The position numbers were made by a program, and so were the translations under genes. 64,000 bases of DNA from Blattamonas nauphoetae (lineage: Eukaryota; Preaxostyla; Oxymonadida), in contig JARBJD010000260.1 in assembly GCA_033064195.1 (NCBI GenBank), positions 43,613 to 107,612 on the forward strand, given 5' to 3'. This document shows, in pieces, positions 34,798 through 45,495 of this stretch (positions are counted from its first letter, which is position 1; each line of letters begins with the position of its first letter). The notes beneath the pieces were generated by a model. The model was not told the DNA's origin. It was given only the letters and a program-made list of their open reading frames with translations, and did no database searches.

Positions 34798-36062
34798 ATC
34801 CACCAGCTACAAGCCAACAAGAAACGAACAAGAAGTGGAATAAGTGTACTCGGTGTTCTGCGACACTGGTCAAGAGTGACTATCTTAACCAATGACACCC
34901 AGCCTTCCAAGATCTTTTTTGCATCTGTGGAGTCAGGGAATAAAATTGAAGACCATCTGTTTTCTGAGGTACTGAGAGACATGGACCTTACCATCATCCA
35001 TGCCGCTCAATCCCCTCCCCCTCAGCTCACAGACTTCATCAGATTGTTCAAGGAAACAATGAAGACAGACTGCCTTTAAACAATTGTTGCGATTTGGGAC
35101 GATCTGCTCAGTGTGACGTCCAAGACTTGTACAAAAGTTACCGATGCGAATCTGTCTGTCATCATTCCTGACAAAACATGGGTAGGCTTTGACTGGGTCG
35201 ACAGCAAAGCACTATTGACTCTCATATCTTCGTTTTTCATCCAACTAATCGACGTTCACCTCAAATTGTCGAAGTTGTGGAACCAATCACACAAGACTAG
35301 AAAGGCGTCTCAACAGGCGTTTTCAAGGTGCCGGTCGAATCTTCTGTAAAACAGATTGACGCCACCTTTCAATTGCTGCACTTTTTACCAAGGCGGGGAG
35401 TGTCTCCCGTCTCGAATGCATCGTTCTCTGCTGCTCCTCTTCGCACCAAAAATCGTCTTAAATTGTTGTACTCTTATTTGGAGAGGATCATCATCTTCTG
35501 CAAAATAATAATTGATACCTTGGTCGGAACCAATCAGGATCATCTCTATCTTGGCGATCATCCAATTTTTACAAATGCAACAGGCTCAGCCTTATCTCTT
35601 TCGCAATTCTCATCTGGAGTTCTTCCAACATTCAATCTGCTTGATGTTGGATTGGGAAGCGAGGACCCTTCACCACTCGAACGCGCACTCGCACAACTTC
35701 TCAACGGAACAGGAGTCCAGATTGTCGCAATTTTTTCTATGCGTTTTCGTGAGATAAGAACGATATCTCCTTCACCTATGTCCTTCGTTCATCGTTCACT
35801 GACTTCCTAAGCTTCAGAAAACAAAGCCACCCTAAACAAGCAGCTGCTCGGCTCTGGATTCGATGTTTCATCGTCTCTCTCACCCCCATACTCCCTGTCC
35901 ACATCCTCCCTTTCCCAGTTCAATTTCTTCCATCACACCCACCCTCTCGACCACTCCTCCCCAACTTCGCCCTTTCACCAAACATCTTCATTTCCGATTG
36001 AAAAATCTCTCCATTGGTCGAGATATATCGTATTATCGGACTCGGAAGTTCAATTTCTCTAA
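34798..36062 (+). CDS. Multi-exon gene of unknown function (5' end unresolved)
   Basis: From 34798 a frame reads IHQLQANKKRTRSGISVLGV and on to HLFSEVLRDMDLTIIHAAQ. A TAA at ~35077 would stop it, but it falls inside a possible 66-nt GT-AG intron (35046-35111) whose removal gives FIRFVTSKTCTKV in frame. Later exons carry DTLVGTNQDHLYLGDHPIF, LLDVGLGSEDPSPLERALAQ and, after a clear 69-nt intron (35749-35817), NKATLNKQLLGSGFDVSSSL, ending EVQFL and TAA at 36060-36062. One junction near 35.33 kb is not solved. The upstream exon or exons are not identified. No family is recognised; the middle part could be helical-repeat-like. Confidence 0.45.
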
Positions 36063-36600
36063 GTGCGTCCTATTAGTCACTTCTGGAGGTCAGATGCCCA
36101 CCCAGTTCGTGAACACATCTCCACAACCAGGAAGCAGATCACGGGACGTCTCAATCAACGTGGATCACTCTATATACCCATTAACTGTTTGTTTCCCATC
36201 TGTGTGTGGAATTTACCTTCCTCAGGAGAATGGCAACCACATCCTTGAGACTGCCCTCCTCCTCGTCTTGAGGTCATATACTCGGTTGATTTTTCAATGG
36301 ACATTATCTTATGTTGGAGATATCAAAACTATGATGAGTTGAAGTGTCATTTCCAACTCGACCACTTCATCTTCGAATATTCACCAATGTGGACTCCCGT
36401 CGTCACTCCGTCAACACCTGTTCACCAATGCTGTCATATACAGCAAACACATATCATCAAGAGGATCATGCCGGAGTGTGAACGAGTTTGGAACCATCTT
36501 GAACCGAAACTCGTCGCTCAAGGTCCGTAAACGAACACGGAACCCACATCAACCATTTCAACAGAAAGTAATGTCCAGGGTCAGAACGAAGGAACAGATA
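36063..36600. other. Weakly coding-like or decayed sequence
   Basis: Frames up to about 90 codons with no good start or splice signals. Nothing recognisable. It may be the 3' region of the preceding gene followed by decayed sequence. Confidence 0.3.
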
Positions 36601-36603
36601 TTA

Positions 36604-36800
36604 CAAGTTGTGGGATGGGGAGGATAGCTGCGAAAAGTTGTGGGATGGGGAGGATAGCTGCGAAAAGTTGTGGGATGGGGAGGATAGCTGCGAAAAGTTG
36701 TGGGATGGGGAGGATAGCTGCGAAAAGTTGTGGGATGGGGAGGATAGCTGCGAAAAGTTGTGGGATGGGGAGGATAGCTGCAACAAGTGTGGGATGGGGA
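36604..36800 (+). repeat. 30-bp minisatellite, about six and a half copies
   Basis: Tandem copies of a 30-bp unit (GTGGGATGGGGAGGATAGCT plus GCGAAAAGTT), almost identical until the last, degenerate copy at ~36780-36800. The period is a multiple of three, so open frames across it are a by-product of the repeat. Confidence 0.9.
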
Positions 36801-37036
36801 GAGCCGAGATAGCTCGACGTGTTGATACGGGAGACAAGAGAACAGGGAGAGACTGGAAAAGAAGATGAAGTGATCTTGAAATCAAATTTGTCTGTTCTGA
36901 AAAAGGAGAGTTTGTTTGTTCAGGAAGATGCCTCTTCCTCAAGTATGTTCAGTGCCTTTCCGAGGGCATTGGTCAACTCAGATAGTTGATCTGTTCGTTC
37001 TTCCTTCATTTTCTTTCTTGTTTAGGATTTCCTGAT

Positions 37037-39208
37037 TCAATCCGGATTGCCCTCACTTCCAATTCGGGATGACGAATGGATGAATGGAGATGGAAGGAGA
37101 GTTGTTCGATTGGGTTTCCATGTGTGAGACTCGATTGTCGAGATCTGCACTGTGGACAAGTTCTGTCCCGACATTGAATGTGGAATGAACGGTGGAGATG
37201 GAATCGATGGAACAGATATCGGAGGAAGAGAGGGAACATGATGGATTGGAGTTTGTTTCGCTCTGGAATATGGTTGATATCGTGGACGTGGATACTTGTG
37301 ACAGTACTGCGTGAAAAGAGTATTCAATTCCTCTTCAGAAAGGGATGGTTTACTGTTTGCAACGATTACACTCTGCATTGCGAGAGCTTCGGAGGACAAA
37401 TGGGATCGGAATGGTGTCTTGGTTCTTGTGGTTTGGCTGAAACCTCGTTCAGGCAGAACTGATGTTGGTTGAACAAGCAAGGCAATCTTCGTCAGAGTGA
37501 AAATTCGGGGATAGAGCTGTTGATTGGTCTGGGATTGAAGAAAGACTGCAACTCGATGATGGGTACTCAGAGGAAAGAGGACTGGCGAGTTGATGATCAT
37601 TTCCTTGAACGAATGGAACTCCGATTTGATAGTTGGGAGTTGGATTAGACTGACGGCGGACTTGTATCGTTCCAGAAGAGAAAGGAAAGCCTCTTTCGAT
37701 GGCTTTCTCTTACGATCAAGAGAGCCAAAGAGAAGATAGAAGTCCAGATGATTCCCATCAAACAGATCCCTTCGAAGGTTAGTGATAAGATCATCGGCGA
37801 AGCTCAGTGTGTCGTTCACCAGAATCACAAACGACTCTCTCGCCTCACCGAATGGCCGATCTGTGATCTGCTTCAGAAGCTCTCCTGGATGTGTACGGTT
37901 GAACAGTCGTTCACAGCATTCCACAGTGGCATCCAACGCTTGAAACAGATTTAGGTCAGTGGTTTGTAGTCGGATGGTGAGATTATTGATTTCAGAGAGA
38001 ACAGTGCGCAGTAGGATGAGACGTTTCATCAACCGAGATGACCACACACTTTTCAGATACAAATGTTTCTTCTTCTGTGAACCAACAACGTTCATCACAC
38101 TCTTGGCGGACTCAAAGCAAGCAATGGCGTGAGAGACAGATCGAAAGGTGGATGTCCATCTGATTTTATGAATAAGCGGAATGGATTGAACTGAATTGTT
38201 TTTCATTTTCTGGAATTGTTTCAACATGTCTCTTCGTTTTGATGATGCTTTTAAGAAAGTGGCCATCCGTCCAACAACCTTCACTGCTGATCGAAAAGGA
38301 CGGTGGTTTCGGTTTTGTAGAACGTGAAGGAGAGACAGTTGAACCTTATGAACCTGACAGTGGATGTGGATACCAGAGAACCCCTCTCGACGAATCGCGC
38401 CCAGGAAACCTTTCCCCTCTCCACGCATTGACGATGCGCCGTCAGTCGATGTTGATACACATTGCAGAATTGATAATTCCTTTTTCTTTACCACCTTCAT
38501 CACTTCATCACACACAACATTTCCAGCACCGGACTGAATCGAGGAGAGTGACAATAGATTCGACTGAATTATACCGGACTGTGAAAACGAGCGAATATAG
38601 ACCAGAAGATGATCCTCCCCAGTTTTATCTCGCGAAGTATCCAGCGAAAGACTGAAGAACGGGAAAGAGGACTGGATGGATGAAGATTGAAATGAAAAGA
38701 GTTGATAAAGTATCTTCAAGGCTTTGTAGAAACTCCGATTTGAGTGAAAAGTCCCGACACTCTTCTGAGGGACGTGAGAACAAGTATCAAGGAGACAAAG
38801 AAGTCGAGAATGGAGTCGAAAGGAAAGCTCTGACGATGCGATGAAGTGTACCGACTTGAAGAGATTTTGGACAAGAGTTTTGAACACATCAGTTGGATAA
38901 ATTGGAGGGTGAAGGAGAGTTGGTGTGCTGATTACTTGCATCGTTCCCATAGACTTTTGATGCCTAGACGAGTTGATGTGTTTTCTCAAATCACAAAGTT
39001 TACGTGTTTGAGAAGGAGTGTCAATAAATGATTGTGGTGTTCGGTATTTCCCACCAAGGCAAGCGAAACACAGTTTACACCGAATTCCAAGCCCTTTCAC
39101 AAATTCGAATGGTGACTCATTTGGAGATGTTTCCTTCGCAAATTCCGTTAACAGAAGTTGACTTTGTGTGCTCAGATCATTGAAAGGAGGGATTGGTTGC
39201 TCTGCCAT
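37037..39208 (-). mobile_element. hAT-family transposase gene, intact frame
   Basis: Minus-strand frame from the ATG at 39206-39208 (MAEQPIPPFNDLSTQSQLLL) to TGA at 37037-37039, 723 aa, no break seen. The N-terminal zinc finger is CFACLGGKYR with LRKHINSSRHQKS (BED/TTF type). The RNase-H-like core has STDGASSMRGEGKGFLGA and HIHCQVHKVQLSLLHVL, the usual hAT context for catalytic residues. The C-terminal dimerisation region is YPRIFTLTKIALLVQPTSVL then PERGFSQ. Together these are diagnostic of hAT DNA transposons of the KIAA1586/ZMYM-like type. I could not fix the terminal inverted repeats or the 8-bp target duplication by eye, so only the gene is delimited. Confidence 0.85.
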
Positions 39209-39487
39209 CACAAAATAAAGTCTTTCCAAGAATTCAGCGAGGATCTGATCAAATGATGGGTTCGATCGCACGATCAAAACAACGATGGATCAAATTGTGA
39301 AAAGCGACCAGAATTGACACTATTTCTATTTCTTCAGTCCAATTTCTATCCAGCGACAATTTTCTCGAAAGTGCGGCCATTTTTGGAAAACCCTGATGCT
39401 GTTAATGATTGATTCGATTTGTTCATTTGTGATTTAACTCTAATTAAAATATACTTTTGGTTTTTTTATTTTGTATGAAAACACTCA

Positions 39488-40438
39488 ATGTCAAAGATAG
39501 TGTACGAACCACAAAGAAAAGCCCAAGCGAAGAAACCAAAACTGAGATACGGACCTGAGACTCAAGCAGCATTGAAAAGAATATATGCTGATGATGACAT
39601 TCAAACCAGACGCAATGATGCTCCGTGTAGTCTTCCATCAGCACTTGAGTACATTAAGAGAACTGGACGAAATTGGAATGTCAAAATTGAACAATATGGC
39701 AAGGTTCCAGATGTGATGGTGTACGATAATGATACTGGAGATCTGATTGCAGTCAATGGCGCCATGCTAACATCATACAATAGCAGACCAGTCAAAGAGA
39801 CATACTACGCAATGAACCCAACACCAGATGCACGTCATAAAAAATCATTCACATCATTTAATCAAGAGAATGGAAGGAGAATCAAAGCTGTGCATAGGAA
39901 TTTCCTCAAGAATGGAGACTACGAATTACCATCAAACTATCGTGATGTCAGCTTTGAAGATATGAAGACCAAACGATCTCAACAACCATATGCACTAATG
40001 AAGAAAGCTGTTGGTGAACACATGACAGATGTATTGGGAATCACTCGTGCTAATCGAAGTACTCCAGCTAATCCCAGTAACAATGTGTTAGACAATATGG
40101 TGTTCAATTCAATTCAATCAAAAACCGCAGCATTGATGTGGAATCAGTGGCTCATAGATCATGTACAGGACTACAATCCCAGTATGAAACAAAAGAAAGC
40201 CTTCAAGGATCAGATTCATCCACACTTTCTCCAATTGATCATCAATGATCCCACGTACTTAACAGAATACTGTAATCGTTATTCACCTCATATATCAACT
40301 GAAGTTAATAAACTGAAACCTAAAGTTTACGAAAGAGGAACAGATGACGATTTCGGTCAATACCAATCTGAGATGCCTGGATATTATCGATATGCACAGT
40401 TGAATAGTTCTGGAATGGGAGAAATAGACCCGGCATAA
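39488..40438 (+). CDS. Polinton-like module: 316-aa protein, unknown role
   Basis: First gene of the module; starts MSKIVYEPQRKAQAKKPKLR with a basic N-terminus. The middle has GRNWNVKIEQYGKVPDVMVY and the C-terminus is acidic and polar. I recognise no enzyme motif. It is probably a structural or accessory virion protein given its place before the capsid genes; that is inference. It is preceded by the shared AT-rich motif. Confidence 0.6.
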   Translation: MSKIVYEPQRKAQAKKPKLRYGPETQAALKRIYADDDIQTRRNDAPCSLPSALEYIKRTGRNWNVKIEQYGKVPDVMVYDNDTGDLIAVNGAMLTSYNSRPVKETYYAMNPTPDARHKKSFTSFNQENGRRIKAVHRNFLKNGDYELPSNYRDVSFEDMKTKRSQQPYALMKKAVGEHMTDVLGITRANRSTPANPSNNVLDNMVFNSIQSKTAALMWNQWLIDHVQDYNPSMKQKKAFKDQIHPHFLQLIINDPTYLTEYCNRYSPHISTEVNKLKPKVYERGTDDDFGQYQSEMPGYYRYAQLNSSGMGEIDPA

Positions 40439-40487
40439 AATTGAGATTAAAAACATTAATAACTATTTTTTATTTTTATAGAAAGTG

Positions 40488-41072
40488 ATGCAACCAATTC
40501 TTAGTTGTCAATTTACGAAACACACAAGTTCTTCTTCAGTACCAACATCAATCACCAACAATGTCATCATCGATAACAAAGGCTCGAATTCTGGAAGATC
40601 GAAACTCGAAGATCGTAATGAACAATTTGCAAATGTTGAACTGGAGAATGTTCCAGGTGCTTACGATCCACCACTAGAGACATATCCATCAGCACCAATT
40701 CAGAGTCGTTCTATTCCACTTCGAGAGTACACATCCAATATTTCAGCATTCAAAGATCAGCTATTGCTCGTCTACAAGAATGCATTCGCTTGTGAGAAGA
40801 AACTACTGAACAATCTCATTGAACCATCGAAGAAACTGATCACAAACCAAAGTGATTTATGTGCTCTCATTGCGACACTCACAGGAATCAACGATGTGGT
40901 GATTGAACTGGATGACTTATCAACAAAGTGTTCATGCATTAATTCTCTCCCAATCTTTCGAACAATATTCAAGATCCTCGTTGATGGAAAAGACATGAGT
41001 ATTGCCTTCAATGAAGCTTACAACACTATTCTCAATTATGGCATTTCTCTGACGAAAGCAATTCCCCGCTAA
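40488..41072 (+). CDS. Polinton-like module: 194-aa protein, unknown role
   Basis: Second gene; starts MQPILSCQFTKHTSSSSVPT. The first ~75 residues are polar and include YDPPLETYPSAP; the rest looks helical. The PPxE/Y-type motif might serve late-stage host contacts, as in some virion proteins, but this is speculative. The AT-rich motif lies directly upstream. Confidence 0.55.
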   Translation: MQPILSCQFTKHTSSSSVPTSITNNVIIDNKGSNSGRSKLEDRNEQFANVELENVPGAYDPPLETYPSAPIQSRSIPLREYTSNISAFKDQLLLVYKNAFACEKKLLNNLIEPSKKLITNQSDLCALIATLTGINDVVIELDDLSTKCSCINSLPIFRTIFKILVDGKDMSIAFNEAYNTILNYGISLTKAIPR

Positions 41073-41109
41073 AATTATAAATGAATTGTATTTTTTTATT
41101 TTTCTATAA

Positions 41110-41451
41110 ATGGCACCTGGAAGTTTCAACAAACTCAAAAATATTGGCAAACAATTCTTTCAATTCATCAAACCTCTAGCTCCAACATTACTTCAAGTCG
41201 GTGGTGGATTGCTCTCTCAAACGAACAGTAAATTCGGACAAACAGCAGGAGGAATACTGAATGGATTAGGAGGAATGATGGATGTGTATCAACAGTCTCG
41301 CAGAGGCTCTGAGTGGGACACTCAACAGAATAAGGCAGTCAATCGAGCACCAAAATCACAGATGATCGAGTACGAACCTCCACGAATTTCACGATTCTCA
41401 AACGATGATATGTCGCTATCATCCAATTCCAAAATTCAATTCAAAGGATAA
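41110..41451 (+). CDS. Polinton-like module: small MAPG protein 1
   Basis: 113 aa starting MAPGSFNKLKNIGKQFFQFI, with a Gly-rich amphipathic segment (LLQVGGGLLSQTNSKFGQ) and a polar tail. Its amphipathic N-terminal helix resembles minor capsid or membrane-active peptides in adenovirus/Polinton-type virions; the match is by general character only. It shares MAPG and a Leu/Lys start with the next gene. Confidence 0.6.
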   Translation: MAPGSFNKLKNIGKQFFQFIKPLAPTLLQVGGGLLSQTNSKFGQTAGGILNGLGGMMDVYQQSRRGSEWDTQQNKAVNRAPKSQMIEYEPPRISRFSNDDMSLSSNSKIQFKG

Positions 41452-41488
41452 ACATTCACTAGTATTCGAATATTTTTATTTTACATAA

Positions 41489-41785
41489 ATGGCACCAGGT
41501 TGGTTATCAAAATTAGCAGCAGTTGGCAAAAACATACTCAGAGTTGGAGCTCCATTTCTGAATCTCATCCCCTTCGTTGGACCATTGATTTCGAAGGTAG
41601 CACAGACTGGTGTTGAGATGATTCCAGATGTGAAATCGGATCAGCAAATCCATGCAGAAAAGATGGCTCAATATCAGCAAGCAGTCAGTGAAGGAAACAG
41701 TGCGGTTGCAAACAAACTCAGAGGAGAAATACTGAAGCTGGAAGAGAAGCTGAAACCAAAGAAGAAATCAAAAAAGAAAAAGTAA
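41489..41785 (+). CDS. Polinton-like module: small MAPG protein 2
   Basis: 98 aa starting MAPGWLSKLAAVGKNILRVG, a hydrophobic region (FLNLIPFVGPLISKVAQTGV), then a Lys-rich tail ending in KKKSKKKK. An amphipathic head plus a basic tail suits a minor virion protein that touches membrane and DNA; that is inferred. It lies immediately before the first capsid gene. Confidence 0.6.
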   Translation: MAPGWLSKLAAVGKNILRVGAPFLNLIPFVGPLISKVAQTGVEMIPDVKSDQQIHAEKMAQYQQAVSEGNSAVANKLRGEILKLEEKLKPKKKSKKKK

Positions 41786-41826
41786 CTAGAGTTAAAGCAT
41801 AAATGTAATTTTTTATTTTTGTTAAA

Positions 41827-43695
41827 ATGAACTCGCATATAACACATCTGACAAACAAAAGAACTGGAGCTTCATCACTGACTGGAAATACTACTGGTTC
41901 AATCAAGTACACTCGAGATGACATTGGTCAAATACAACAGCAACTCATGTCTGAACATCACATCAATTACCTTCTGAATGATGGAGCTCACAGTACTTCC
42001 ATTCAGGAATTGAAACCATCAGAGAATTCACGCTTCTATAAAGGACAAGAGATCATCATTCCACTGACTGGGAATCAAGACATCTGTCAAATTGATGATT
42101 CATTCGTTACGTTCACAATGACAGCAACATTGAAAGTCAACAATTGGAACACAACAGCTGGAAAAATCGGATCGTACATGAATGAGAGGATATTCATCTT
42201 CGTTGGACTCAAGCATTCTGCATCAATCTTTCGTCATCTTACTGTTCTTCACAACAATCAAAGAATCATCAGCACAACAACCAATGATGTATCCATGGAG
42301 TCTCACATCTACAATATGATCAAACCAAAGAGTCAAATAGAGAATCGAAAACATGCACATACGCCATGGCAGAATGCTTGGAATCACGATGAGTCTGTCG
42401 CTGGTGTTTATATTCCATTGTCAGACTTCACAACAACGTCTGGAACAGGAGTGTTCAAAGACACTATCGACGTACCAATTCGTGTGTCAATCAATCTTGA
42501 AGATCTTCTGATATTCTCTGGAATGACTGACTATCCAAAATGTCTCTTTGGTGATTTGAAATTGAGTGTTCACATAAATGAAGATGCATTTGTTTGTTGT
42601 CCTGTGAATCCTGAACTCACATTGAAAAATACACTATCATCACTCGTCACTGGAACAGCGGCAGCACCAACAATTAAAGCATCAATTCAAAATTGTATTC
42701 AACATCGTCCATATTTCCTGAATAATCTTGTCACATCCTGCACCAAGAATTTCGTTCAGATTGGTCAATCATTTCTTCAACCAACCGTTACTCAAGACAT
42801 TGTTTACTCCTCATCAGATATTGTTACGAAAGAACCAGAATTTGTGGATCAGTACATTTCTCTAAACATAATGGATTATCGCATTGATGATGTGTATTGC
42901 ATGAGTACTGGATACAAGATGAAAGAAATTGCGAAAGAGAATCTCCAGAAGATGTATCAGAATCGTCCAGGAACAATTCCAGCAGAGAAGATATCGTTCT
43001 ATCCATTTCAGAAAACACCAACGGCAACAGGCATTGATTGTACTCAGCAAATGGTACTTGTGAATGCCAAAGATATAATGCTCCTGTTTCGACATTACGA
43101 TAATGAAGTTACGTGTTTCCACAATCCAATGCAGAAGAACATTCAGGTCAATCTACTCAACAAATACTATCCAGAACAACCGACTACAACCATTGGAGCT
43201 CGCTTCTACCAGTTCGCGTTGTCTACTCTCAACCTTGATTCATACCTCACTGTTCCTGATGATTTGGAGCGATCACTGACGGATTCTCTTGTCGAAGATA
43301 AACTGGCTGGTGACGGCACATATCCCAATGAAACGATGGCAAGAGTACGACCGATTCATGACAACACTGATTTCCTTTTATGTTTTTCAACACAGAGAAG
43401 CGGATGTCCAACAAACTGCAATGATTCCATCAGTTCCAGAGGTCAGAATGTTCCAGTCACTTTGAGATCAAGTCCAATCTATCAAGGTCTGATTGACACG
43501 TACTACAATGTTCTCGATCCAAGTCAGAGGGGTGGTGATATGACAACATTTACACATCCTCCAGCACCGATTCTAGCAACTACTGCAACAACGTGGTGGG
43601 TCTTACGATACAGTAATGGCGAACCGAAAGTAGAGTATTATCCAAATCACACATTAAAAGCGTTGCACAAGGAATTAGGAATATTACCGACTTGA
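41827..43695 (+). CDS. Capsid-like protein 1 (622 aa)
   Basis: Starts MNSHITHLTNKRTGASSLTG. Beta-strand-rich throughout, with VYIPLSDFTTTSGTGVF and FGDLKLSVHINEDAFVCCPV near the middle and APILATTATTWWVLRYSNGE near the end. The size fits a double-jelly-roll major capsid protein. The second capsid-like protein shares its layout and several motifs (FG-L-L-hydrophobic-H then CP; a final W-x-L/W-x-x-NG-P-V block), so the two are paralogues. The assignment rests on genome context and fold-like pattern, not on a named motif. Confidence 0.6.
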   Translation: MNSHITHLTNKRTGASSLTGNTTGSIKYTRDDIGQIQQQLMSEHHINYLLNDGAHSTSIQELKPSENSRFYKGQEIIIPLTGNQDICQIDDSFVTFTMTATLKVNNWNTTAGKIGSYMNERIFIFVGLKHSASIFRHLTVLHNNQRIISTTTNDVSMESHIYNMIKPKSQIENRKHAHTPWQNAWNHDESVAGVYIPLSDFTTTSGTGVFKDTIDVPIRVSINLEDLLIFSGMTDYPKCLFGDLKLSVHINEDAFVCCPVNPELTLKNTLSSLVTGTAAAPTIKASIQNCIQHRPYFLNNLVTSCTKNFVQIGQSFLQPTVTQDIVYSSSDIVTKEPEFVDQYISLNIMDYRIDDVYCMSTGYKMKEIAKENLQKMYQNRPGTIPAEKISFYPFQKTPTATGIDCTQQMVLVNAKDIMLLFRHYDNEVTCFHNPMQKNIQVNLLNKYYPEQPTTTIGARFYQFALSTLNLDSYLTVPDDLERSLTDSLVEDKLAGDGTYPNETMARVRPIHDNTDFLLCFSTQRSGCPTNCNDSISSRGQNVPVTLRSSPIYQGLIDTYYNVLDPSQRGGDMTTFTHPPAPILATTATTWWVLRYSNGEPKVEYYPNHTLKALHKELGILPT

Positions 43696-43815
43696 AAAAG
43701 AGGAAAAGAAATAATGGATATTGTATTTTTTATTTTTCTATAAATGAGAAGTATCAGATCAAATCAATCCAAACCAACATCGACATAAATTGAGCAAATT
43801 GAAGTGCAGTCGTAC

Positions 43816-45426
43816 ATGCCAAAACAATGGAATTCAGAGCCTCACGTCTATTCAATTCAAGAAGTGCATCCAACAAATCCTCCTATGCCATGCCGAATCA
43901 CAGATGAAATTGAAGTTCCACTGAGTTACGATGGACATGATGTGACTGAGTTTTCGAAGAGTCATTTGCGCATAGATCTCACGGTCAGTGTTCCATACTC
44001 AAGACCAATGCAAGCATATGGGCAGTATGTTGGAATGTATGGAATGTTCTACGGATTTAAATCATCATCAGATGCAATTCGAGACATGAGACTCGTCGAC
44101 AGTCAAGGAAACATTATTGACAATTCACTTCAGAATAATCACATCCACGAATCTTTTCTGTATCACACATTCAAATCTCATGAAGAGAAGAACAACATGA
44201 AGCATTGCTACAGTCTTTGGGAAAATGTTCAGAGAATGGACCCAAGTGTGTGTGGATACTATTACATTCCAGTCGATGCACCTTCTTCAACCATCACATT
44301 TACAATTCCACTGGTCATTCCATTTGTCAATTTGCTTCCTCTGAGCACGTTTGATCAGTATCCTAATTCTATCTTTGGTAATTTACGATTGAGATTTCAT
44401 TTGACAACTGATTCACTTGTGTATTGTCCAATTCGAGTTTCAACAGTTGTTCGAAAAACACTTGAGAACAGTTGGGATCGGAATCCAAGTATTTCGATGC
44501 CAACTCTTGCAAGTCAGTCTAGGATTGAATTGATGTATGACGGAGAATTCTCAACATTAAATCAAGAATTTACTCAGATCGGAAACCCAGTTCTTCAACC
44601 TGAAATGATGTGTGACATGTCATCAAGTACTGTCAAATATATATCAACAAAAACAACCACTTCCACAGTTCAATCTTCATCAGTGGATAAAGTCACTTCT
44701 GTCTGTTACGGATATCAAATTACTGACGCAACAAAACAATCTCTGATCAACACTTATTCAAAGACTGTTTATGTTCTGAAAGCAGAAAGAATAGACACTC
44801 AGTCATTTCAATCAAAAGCGAATGCCATGGGAGTCAGATCAAACATCAGTATCAAACTCAACAATCTCATGAATCTAATGTGCTTATTCCCTGAAAGACC
44901 AAACGAGTGTACAGTCTTCAGAAATCCTCACTACGTTGGTCTGTTCGAAATGCTTGGATCCAACTTCCCTAATTTCCCAATGTCAACAATCTCACCAGAG
45001 TTCTATCAAATGATGATGGTGAATGGTGATTTCATAGGTTGTTCAGCGACGGAAGAGTTTGAGAATTCCATTTGTTCAACTAGGGTATTTCACGACAGAG
45101 GAAAAGATTATAAGAGAAGAAAACCAGTAACAGACGCAACTTGTTTCACATTTATGGTACCAACAGATCGAAGTGAAATCGCTGGTGGAGAAGAAGGTAT
45201 CTCGACATCAGATTCAGTGAATATTGTCTTCAGAGGAACACCAATCAATCAGGGTGAACTGGATCCATATTTCACCTCAACTCCAGAAGGTCCTCCTCCA
45301 CCAATTCTGGCATTGCATCAAGCATCATATTGGCTGTTCTGGATTGAAAATGGACAGCCACGAGTGCGATATGTCATTGATCGTCGACTCCAAGAAGCAT
45401 ACGAAGAAGTGAAGAGAGGGTATTAA
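43816..45426 (+). CDS. Capsid-like protein 2 (about 536 aa)
   Basis: First ATG of the frame is at 43816 (MPKQWNSEPHVYSIQEVHPT); the start is less certain than for its neighbours. Shared blocks with capsid-like protein 1 include FGNLRLRFHLTTDSLVYCPI and, at the end, ILALHQASYWLFWIENGQPR. It may be a second major capsid subunit or a minor capsid protein. Confidence 0.6.
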   Translation: MPKQWNSEPHVYSIQEVHPTNPPMPCRITDEIEVPLSYDGHDVTEFSKSHLRIDLTVSVPYSRPMQAYGQYVGMYGMFYGFKSSSDAIRDMRLVDSQGNIIDNSLQNNHIHESFLYHTFKSHEEKNNMKHCYSLWENVQRMDPSVCGYYYIPVDAPSSTITFTIPLVIPFVNLLPLSTFDQYPNSIFGNLRLRFHLTTDSLVYCPIRVSTVVRKTLENSWDRNPSISMPTLASQSRIELMYDGEFSTLNQEFTQIGNPVLQPEMMCDMSSSTVKYISTKTTTSTVQSSSVDKVTSVCYGYQITDATKQSLINTYSKTVYVLKAERIDTQSFQSKANAMGVRSNISIKLNNLMNLMCLFPERPNECTVFRNPHYVGLFEMLGSNFPNFPMSTISPEFYQMMMVNGDFIGCSATEEFENSICSTRVFHDRGKDYKRRKPVTDATCFTFMVPTDRSEIAGGEEGISTSDSVNIVFRGTPINQGELDPYFTSTPEGPPPPILALHQASYWLFWIENGQPRVRYVIDRRLQEAYEEVKRGY

Positions 45427-45495
45427 TGCAAAGCATTTCTAGAATGACATTGTCATTATACTAAATTGAATATTTTATTTTTGTAGAAAACAAGA

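Larger units (their letters stand above)
39455..45495 (+). promoter_or_regulatory. Recurring AT-rich gene-start motif (seven copies)
   Basis: Before the genes starting at 39488, 40488, 41110, 41489, 41827, ~43744-43816 and 45496 lies a near-constant string of T-rich sequence, TATTTTTTATTTTT or a close variant, followed within 2-15 nt by TATAAATG or a similar start. Such uniform upstream motifs are typical of viral late promoters. No comparable motif was noticed before host genes in the first 28 kb. Confidence 0.65.

Noticed and set aside
37037-39400. Terminal inverted repeats of the hAT element
   Set aside because: Several CAGTG-like strings near 36.95 and 39.32 kb were compared, but none pair convincingly or show an 8-bp duplication.
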